A DNA stretch of 5,497 nucleotides from a bacterium (lineage in GTDB: Bacteria > Omnitrophota > Gorgyraeia > Velamenicoccales > JABMQK01): contig JABMQK010000088.1 in assembly GCA_013203265.1 (NCBI GenBank), forward strand, positions 1 through 5,497, given 5' to 3'. The notes under the pieces are model-generated. The model was not told the DNA's origin, searched no databases, and saw only the letters and a program-made list of their open reading frames with translations. This document shows positions 1 to 4,388 of this stretch, in pieces. The position numbers and the translations under genes are program-made. Each line of letters opens with the position of its first letter. The first letter of the stretch is position 1.

Positions 1-1
1 A

Positions 2-361
2 ATATATGATCCGCATCGGGCAGAAATTTATAAGTCTTTAGGGTTAAATATCATAAGTGGCACTGTTTTATTCGTTGCAATGATTAGAGATAAATTAATA
101 GAAGAGAATTTTTCCAGCTATCTGCTCGAGAGTGGAGAGATGGGTATATTAGAAACAGAGGTTAATACAAAACTAGAAGGAAAAACCATTGGAGAAATTA
201 ATATACCCTTGGAGTATGTTATTGTTGCGCTCCTAAAGAAACAAAAAGGTGCAATTATTCCTGACTCCACAGCTAAATTAGTTTTAGGCGATAGGATAAT
301 AGGTGTTGTTAAAATTCAAAGCCTTAATAAAGTTAAGAAGGCTTTGGGGATGGGGGCGTAG
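2..361 (+). CDS. trkA: TrkA-like K+ uptake regulatory protein, C-terminal part (5' end outside window)
   Basis: The reading frame is open from base 2, so the gene starts upstream of the window; the internal ATG at 80 is not its start. The 119 visible residues begin in the tail of an RCK_N (Rossmann, NAD/ATP-binding) domain, with IYDPHRAEIYKSLGL followed by ISGTV, a pattern typical of the last strand and helix of TrkA_N. A linker helix follows and then an RCK_C domain from about visible residue 45 (ETEVNTKLEGKTIGEINIP) to the end. RCK_C binds regulatory ligands and helps assemble the ring under the TrkH/KtrB pore. The stop lies 2 nt before the next trkA-like gene, and trkH follows, which supports a K+ uptake role. 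The nucleotide-binding GxGxxG motif is off the window, so its integrity cannot be judged. Family assignment is firm; which nucleotide it binds is unknown. Confidence 0.85.
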   Translation: MYDPHRAEIYKSLGLNIISGTVLFVAMIRDKLIEENFSSYLLESGEMGILETEVNTKLEGKTIGEINIPLEYVIVALLKKQKGAIIPDSTAKLVLGDRIIGVVKIQSLNKVKKALGMGA

Positions 362-363
362 AT

Positions 364-1026
364 ATGTATATTATTATTATCGGAGGTGGCAAGGTAGGAC
401 ACTTTTTAGCGAAACGTTTATCACAGAATAAGCACACGATTGTATTAATTGAAAAAGATAGAGAGCTCTGTAATGAATTAGCGCAGGAATCAGATTTCGT
501 GGTAGTGCGCGGTGATGGATGTGAGCCTATTATTTTAGAAGAGTCCAAAATAGACCGAGCCGACGTTGTCGCTGCTGTTACCGGTACAGACGAGGATAAT
601 TTAGTAATTTGTCAGATAGCAAAGGAAAAGTTTAAGGTTAAACGAACGGTCGCGCGCGTAAACGATCCCGATAACGAACATACATTTTCAGAACTAGGAG
701 TGGATGTGCCTATTGATGCTACTTCAATTATCGCTAAGATAATTGAGGAAGAATCGTCTTTCTCTGATTTTGTTAATCTAATGAGTTTCAGAAGAGGAAA
801 GCTTGCCATTGTAAGAGTAGATTTACCAGAAGAGTCACCGGTAATTAATAAAAACTTGCAAGAAATTGTTTTGCCAGAGAATTCTGTATTGGTTTCTATT
901 ATTAGAGGAGACGATGTTATAGTCCCTAAGGGAGATACTGTCCTGAAAGCACAAGATGATATTATCGCCTTAACTACAATTGAAAATGAACAGCAGTTGC
1001 TCGATCTCCTTATTGGTAAGATTTAG
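364..1026 (+). CDS. trkA: TrkA-like K+ uptake regulatory protein (single RCK module)
   Basis: This 220-residue cytosolic protein is a complete single RCK module. Residues 1-130 form the RCK_N Rossmann domain: the glycine-rich loop IGGGKVG near residues 6-12, the acidic end of beta-2 (IEKD, about 29-32) that usually contacts the nucleotide ribose, then VVRGDG (about 47-52) and VAAVTGTDEDN. Residues about 140-220 form RCK_C, including the segment ENSVLVSIIRGDDVIVPKGD. E. coli TrkA has two such modules in about 458 residues; here the modules are separate genes, the first being the partial gene just upstream. From family knowledge, RCK proteins form rings that gate TrkH/KtrB pores in response to NAD(H), ATP/ADP or cyclic-di-AMP; which applies here cannot be seen. 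ATG 364 follows a G-rich Shine-Dalgarno-like tract (345-356) inside the end of the preceding gene, indicating coupled translation. Confidence 0.92.
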   Translation: MYIIIIGGGKVGHFLAKRLSQNKHTIVLIEKDRELCNELAQESDFVVVRGDGCEPIILEESKIDRADVVAAVTGTDEDNLVICQIAKEKFKVKRTVARVNDPDNEHTFSELGVDVPIDATSIIAKIIEEESSFSDFVNLMSFRRGKLAIVRVDLPEESPVINKNLQEIVLPENSVLVSIIRGDDVIVPKGDTVLKAQDDIIALTTIENEQQLLDLLIGKI

Positions 1027-1046
1027 GCCTCCCATATATTTTACTC

Positions 1047-1166
1047 ATGTTTCTAAAAAATATCTATTTTGCTATAACAGGGATTTTATTTGAGATAATC
1101 TTTGCTTTATCCGTTTTGGGCTTAGCTTATTTATTATGTATATTTGTTGCGTGGGTGATTAGATGA
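1047..1166 (+). CDS. 39-residue single-span membrane protein, overlapping trkH start
   Basis: A short ORF fills the gap between trkA and trkH: ATG at 1047, stop TGA at 1164-1166. Its stop overlaps the trkH start codon in an ATGA arrangement, the usual signature of translational coupling. The product is very hydrophobic: it begins MFLKN, has an uninterrupted apolar stretch from about residue 6 to 37 with one Glu (E16), and ends in Arg. This predicts one membrane helix, possibly a helical hairpin. No clear Shine-Dalgarno sequence precedes the ATG; translation may depend on ribosomes leaving trkA 20 nt upstream. I do not recognise the family. The position recalls KdpF, a 29-residue stabilising subunit of the Kdp K+ pump, but that is analogy, not homology. 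It could be a chance ORF, although exact overlap with trkH and the membrane-like composition argue against this. Confidence 0.6.
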   Translation: MFLKNIYFAITGILFEIIFALSVLGLAYLLCIFVAWVIR

Positions 1167-2674
1167 TTTTCCGGCCACAATTAAAAGATGTAAAAATTAT
1201 AGGTTTTTACTTAGGTAAGATTATTTTGGGCCTGGGGCTTTGTTTTCTGCTGCCTATGATTACAGCGATCATTTTTAAAGAACCCGACGCATTTTTGGAC
1301 TTTAGCATTAGTTTCTTCTTTTCGTTATGTTTGGGTTTAGGCCTGACTCTTCTATGTCAACTTCCACAGAAAGATAGAGTATTAGATTGGATGCATGGCA
1401 TGGTGGTTGTAGCACTCACTTGGATAGTAGCAATGTTTTTAGGAGCTATTCCTATGTGGTTGAGTGGGCACTGGTTGTCTTTTATGGATGCTTGTTTTGA
1501 TTCTATGTCTGGTTTTGCTACGACGGGATTAGTTCTCGCTCAAGATATAAATCACCTTTCATATAGTTGCAATCTTTGGCGGCATCTGATTATGTTTATA
1601 GGGGGTCAAGGAATTGTCATTATAGCTTTGTCGTTCTTGACTGGAGTAGCAGGGGGTTCTTATGCGTTGTATATGGGAGAAGGAAGAGAAGAGAGAATTC
1701 TGCCAAATTTATTGCAGACAGCAAGATTTATTTGGCTTGTGAGTTTAGTATATTTAGTATTGGGCAGTTCAGCCTTGGCTATCTCTATGCGCTTATCTGG
1801 CATGCCTTGGGTGGATTCTGTATTCCAAGGAATTTGTATATTTATGGCTGCTTTTGATACTGGCGGGTTTGCTCCCCAGTCACAAAATATTCTGTATTAT
1901 CATTCTTTCTTTGTTGAGATAGTATGCATGATTGTAATGTTGTGGGGAGCGATGAGTTTTTCTATTCATTACGTGCTATGGACTGGGAATAAAAAATCTA
2001 TTTTTAAAGATATCGAAATTCGAACGTTTTTTATTAGCATAATCGTTCTTTTTGTAATAGTGTTGATCGGACTATCTTATGGTGGAGTTTATGAAAGCGG
2101 TAATGTTTTATTTCGTAAAGGCTTTTTCCATCTTCTTTCTGCCCATACCGGTACGGGATATTCCACGGTATATTCGCAACAATTTAATTCCCTCTGGAGC
2201 CCTTTATCTATTTTGGGGTTGATTATCGCGATGGGATTAGGTGGATGCGTTGGGTCTACCACAGGCGCTATAAAAATGTTACGCCTTAGTTTAGTATTTA
2301 AAGCATTTCGCGCAGAGATAAAGAGGCTTATGTTTTCTGATTCCACAGTAGTCGTAGAGAAGTTCCATCGTATACGCCAGATTACAATGGAGGATAAACA
2401 GATAAAGAGCGTTTTAATGATAACTTTGGCTTTTATTGTATTGTATATTGTCGGGGCGTTGGTAGGGGTATTTTTTGGTTACCCCTTTATCAATTCGCTA
2501 TTCGAATCTGTCTCTGCTTCGGCAAATGTGGGCCTATCAACAGGCATTACTCAGCCGGCAATGCCAACCTTGCTCAAGGTTACATATATACTTCAAATGT
2601 GGATCGGCAGGTTAGAATTTATCGCTGTATTTGTCCTCGTAGGATTTTTTATATCTTGGTTAAAAGGAAAATAG
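1163..2674 (+). CDS. trkH: Trk/Ktr-type K+ uptake permease, TrkH family pore subunit
   Basis: This 503-residue polytopic inner-membrane protein is the K+-translocating subunit. All four pore-loop repeats of the TrkH/KtrB superfamily are visible: SGFATTGL (116-123), FDTGGFAP (231-238), TGTGYST (329-335) and ANVGLSTG (454-461). Each contributes the glycine of the selectivity filter. The glycine-rich intramembrane loop GLGGCVGSTTGAIK (358-371) is the gate in the third domain, and MWIGRLE (479-485) is a hallmark of the last repeat. GGQGIVIIALSFL (147-159) is also typical. Length is close to E. coli TrkH (483 residues), so the protein looks intact. ATG 1163 overlaps the preceding small ORF by 4 nt and has GGGTGA (1153-1158) as a plausible ribosome site. 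Two RCK regulator genes directly upstream support a regulated complex. TrkH versus KtrB naming is a judgement; the long N-terminal two-helix extension favours TrkH. Confidence 0.95.
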   Translation: MIFRPQLKDVKIIGFYLGKIILGLGLCFLLPMITAIIFKEPDAFLDFSISFFFSLCLGLGLTLLCQLPQKDRVLDWMHGMVVVALTWIVAMFLGAIPMWLSGHWLSFMDACFDSMSGFATTGLVLAQDINHLSYSCNLWRHLIMFIGGQGIVIIALSFLTGVAGGSYALYMGEGREERILPNLLQTARFIWLVSLVYLVLGSSALAISMRLSGMPWVDSVFQGICIFMAAFDTGGFAPQSQNILYYHSFFVEIVCMIVMLWGAMSFSIHYVLWTGNKKSIFKDIEIRTFFISIIVLFVIVLIGLSYGGVYESGNVLFRKGFFHLLSAHTGTGYSTVYSQQFNSLWSPLSILGLIIAMGLGGCVGSTTGAIKMLRLSLVFKAFRAEIKRLMFSDSTVVVEKFHRIRQITMEDKQIKSVLMITLAFIVLYIVGALVGVFFGYPFINSLFESVSASANVGLSTGITQPAMPTLLKVTYILQMWIGRLEFIAVFVLVGFFISWLKGK

Positions 2675-2677
2675 AAT

Positions 2678-3166
2678 ATGATAAGACATTTAAAATTTAT
2701 AGCATATAGCTGGATTTTTTTATTGATTTTTAGTTGTTTTGCTTTCGCCCAATCGATAAAGATTATAGATTTAGTCGAGGGGGGTCGCGGATATGATGGT
2801 AAAGAGATTTCAGTCGAGGGAGAGGTCATTGGGCATTTAATGAAGAGGGGAGATTTTGCCTGGTTTAATATAGACGATCAGACATCCAGCATAGGTATCT
2901 GGGCTGATTTTGACCTTGCAGCTAAAATAAAATATTTAGGAAGACATGCGGTAAGAGGCGATCGGGTTAGAATAGACGGAAAATTCCACTCCCATTGTCC
3001 AATGCACGGCGGGGATACAGATATACATGCGCATAGAATAGTCATTGTGAAAAGAGGAGCCCCACAGATACTAACTTATGATAATAAAAAAGTAAATATT
3101 CTTATATTTCTCGCAGGGGCATTATTATGTCTATATATTATAAAGATATTGAAGAGACAGCGATAA
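2678..3166 (+). CDS. Exported, C-terminally membrane-anchored OB-fold-like protein with His/Cys motif
   Basis: The 162-residue product has a signal peptide: basic MIRHLK, hydrophobic core about 7-23, and a likely signal peptidase I site AFA|Q after residue 24. Residues about 28-127 are rich in beta strands and resemble a small OB fold: GKEISVEGEVIG (41-52), a RGDFAWFNIDD segment (57-67), then GDRVRIDGKFH (94-104). It is followed by HSHCPMHGGDTDIHAHR (104-120), dense in potential metal ligands (H104, H106, C107, H110, H117, H119). A C-terminal hydrophobic helix (about 138-157) and a KRQR tail suggest anchoring with the domain outside the cytoplasm. I recall this CxxHGGDxDIHA motif in uncharacterised bacterial proteins but know no function. 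ATG 2678 lies 3 nt after trkH with AAGGA (2664-2668) 9 nt upstream. The 3' end overlaps pheS by 40 nt, so the anchor helix is encoded partly within pheS. Confidence 0.8.
   Translation: MIRHLKFIAYSWIFLLIFSCFAFAQSIKIIDLVEGGRGYDGKEISVEGEVIGHLMKRGDFAWFNIDDQTSSIGIWADFDLAAKIKYLGRHAVRGDRVRIDGKFHSHCPMHGGDTDIHAHRIVIVKRGAPQILTYDNKKVNILIFLAGALLCLYIIKILKRQR
3115..3119 (+). promoter_or_regulatory. Ribosome binding site of pheS
   Basis: AGGGG ends 7 nt before ATG 3127. It lies inside the coding sequence of the preceding gene and decides in favour of this overlapping pheS start; no other in-frame ATG is available before the conserved YLGRKG motif. Confidence 0.6.
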
Positions 3167-4290
3167 GGGAGCTGGAGTTAGTCAATTCAATTGAGGCTCT
3201 AGAGTCGTTCTCTGTGAAATATCTGGGCAGAAAAGGTATAGTCACAGAATTGATTTCAAAAATTTCCTCACTATTTGTCGAGGAACGCCCGCAAGCCGGC
3301 AGGGAATTAAACTCTTTAAAGAATAAACTCAAAGACCTAATCGAATCGAATCGCGCTGTTATGCGTCAACAGACTTTTTCAAAGAAAGGGCGCCCAGTCG
3401 ATATTACACTTCCAGGAATAGTTCAGGATATTGGCAAGAAACATCCTATCACACAAGTAACGGATGAAATTTGTAGAATTTTCCTATCTTTAGGCTTTAA
3501 ATTATTTGAGGGCCCGGAAATAGAAACAGAATATAGCAATTTTCAGGCTTTAAATATTCCCTTAGAGCATCCTTCATGTGATGCATTCGATACATTTTAT
3601 TTAGAGACGCAGATTAACGTAGATGACCAGAGAAACCAAAGAGGAAGAAAACGCAGATTAACGCAGATAAAGTCTTCTGGAAAATTATTATTGCGCAGTC
3701 ATACTTCACCTGCTCAAATCAAAGTAATGAATCAATATAAACCGCCAGTAGCGACCATAGTGCCGGGTAAAGTCTATCGTCCAGATGCGACTGATGCTTC
3801 GCACTCATTTATGTTTCATCAAGTCGAAGGTTTTTTCGTCGATAAAGACGTAAAATTTTCAGATCTCAAGGGAGTGTTAGAGAAGTTTAGTAAAGAGATG
3901 TTTGGTTCTGATATACGGATGCGATTTAGGCCACACTTTTTTCCTTTTACCGAGCCGTCCGCCGAGGTAGATATATCTTGTATTATTTGTGGCGGAACAG
4001 GAAAGACAACAAGAAAAACTTGTTCAGTATGCAAAGGAAATGGCTGGTTGGAGATTTTGGGCTGCGGTATGATTCATCCCAATGTTTTTAAAGCCGTCGG
4101 TTATACAGCCAAAGAATTTACCCCACTAAAGAAATCTATTAAGAAGAAGAGTAGCAAAGAAAACTTTCTAGTGGGGTTAACAGGCTTTGCTTTTGGTATG
4201 GGGGTGGAGAGGATTGCGATGTTAAAATATGGCATAAATGACATCCGAATATTTTTTGATAATGATTTGCGGTTTTTGAAGCAGTTTTGA
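3127..4290 (+). CDS. pheS: Phenylalanyl-tRNA synthetase alpha subunit, with two in-frame insertions
   Basis: PheS is the catalytic class II subunit that, with PheT, charges tRNA-Phe. The N-terminal coiled-coil helices (about 1-85) include VKYLGRKGIVTELI and EERPQAGRELN. The catalytic core follows: HPITQVTDEI and FEGPEIETEYSNFQALN (motif 1 area), LLLRSHTSPAQIKVM, VYRPDATDASHSFMFHQVEG (motif 2), FRPHFFPFTEPSAEVD, and GFAFGMGVERIAMLKYGINDIR (motif 3), ending FLKQF as usual. At 387 residues it is well above E. coli PheS (327). The excess is explained by a segment at about residues 161-182, a Cys4 knuckle CIIC...CSVC, as in some other bacterial PheS, and a segment at residues 332-351. Both non-Cys segments are encoded by repeat DNA. 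ATG 3127 puts the start 36 residues before KG of YLGRKG, matching the family. Catalytic motifs are intact, so the enzyme is probably active. Confidence 0.95.
   Translation: MSIYYKDIEETAIRELELVNSIEALESFSVKYLGRKGIVTELISKISSLFVEERPQAGRELNSLKNKLKDLIESNRAVMRQQTFSKKGRPVDITLPGIVQDIGKKHPITQVTDEICRIFLSLGFKLFEGPEIETEYSNFQALNIPLEHPSCDAFDTFYLETQINVDDQRNQRGRKRRLTQIKSSGKLLLRSHTSPAQIKVMNQYKPPVATIVPGKVYRPDATDASHSFMFHQVEGFFVDKDVKFSDLKGVLEKFSKEMFGSDIRMRFRPHFFPFTEPSAEVDISCIICGGTGKTTRKTCSVCKGNGWLEILGCGMIHPNVFKAVGYTAKEFTPLKKSIKKKSSKENFLVGLTGFAFGMGVERIAMLKYGINDIRIFFDNDLRFLKQF
3607..3670 (+). repeat. Direct-repeat-bearing in-frame insertion in pheS
   Basis: An 18-bp unit, acgcagattaacgYagat, occurs at 3607-3624 and 3651-3668 with one mismatch (T/C). 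The last 8 bases begin another partial unit (acgcagata at 3661-3669). The two copies are read in different codon phases, so the similarity lies in the DNA, not in the protein. The segment encodes about 22 polar, Arg-rich residues (TQINVDDQ ... LTQIK) between FDTFYLE and SGKLLLRSHTSP. In E. coli and Bacillus PheS, as I recall them, these conserved blocks are separated by only a few residues. Exact borders cannot be fixed without homologues. Confidence 0.75.
4120..4179 (+). repeat. Palindrome-bounded in-frame insertion in pheS
   Basis: ACCCCACTA (4120-4128) is the exact reverse complement of TAGTGGGGT (4169-4177). The stem extends by GAAA (4131-4134) pairing with TTTC (4165-4168) around a 2-nt bulge, giving 13 base pairs. 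The 60-nt segment encodes 20 residues, TPLKKSIKKKSSKENFLVGL, between AKEF and TGFAFGMG. In E. coli PheS these two blocks are nearly adjacent. The length is exactly 20 codons, so the frame is kept. The encoded peptide is Lys/Ser rich with no motif I recognise. Confidence 0.75.
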
Positions 4291-4382
4291 AAATGATTAC
4301 AGTGATTATTAAAAGATTACGTAGATAAATGAGGGATTATTAAAATCACTGTAATCTTATATTTAATCACCGTAATCATATT
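4290..4382 (+). repeat. Palindromic repeat element filling the pheS-pheT gap
   Basis: This AT-rich segment is a large imperfect palindrome. Its left arm (4293-4320) and the reverse complement of its right arm (4351-4379) both read ATGATTACRGTGATTA, followed by AAGATTAC. It consists of about 20-21-bp units beginning GATTAC, two on each arm in opposite orientation: starting at 4295 and 4315 on +, and ending at 4356 and 4377 on the complement. A second pairing is possible: GATTACAGTGATT (4295-4307) matches AATCACTGTAATC (4344-4356) perfectly and extends through TTAA with one bulge. No poly-T tract follows either stem, so a rho-independent terminator is unlikely. The element pushes pheT 98 nt away from pheS and leaves pheT without a visible Shine-Dalgarno sequence. 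Confidence 0.8.
4309..4327 (+). repeat. 19-bp direct repeat, copy 1 (inside intergenic palindrome)
   Basis: TTAAAAGATTACGTAGATA occurs here and again, exactly, at 4410-4428, 101 bp downstream. This copy lies in the left arm of the palindromic element and is non-coding. Confidence 0.85.
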
Positions 4383-4388
4383 AATATT

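Noticed and set aside
80..361. Stand-alone 93-residue gene starting at ATG 80
   Set aside because: The frame stays open to base 2 and encodes matching TrkA_N residues upstream, so the ATG is internal to a truncated gene.
1027..1046. Promoter for trkH in the gap after trkA
   Set aside because: Only 20 nt of non-coding sequence exist before the small ORF and no -35/-10 pair can be defended there.
1567..1857. 96-residue + strand ORF inside trkH
   Set aside because: It is out of frame with a strongly conserved TrkH region and shows no family features.
3607..3670. CRISPR-like array in pheS
   Set aside because: Only two units and a partial one, within an intact conserved gene, with no regular spacers.
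4293..4328. Leader peptide ORF (ATG 4293, stop TAA 4326-4328) for pheT attenuation
   Set aside because: Its 11 codons contain no Phe codons and it lies wholly in the palindromic element; no terminator/antiterminator pair with a T-run follows.
4290..4382. Rho-independent terminator between pheS and pheT
   Set aside because: The stems are AT-rich and no T-run follows either 3' arm; pheT needs to be expressed with pheS.
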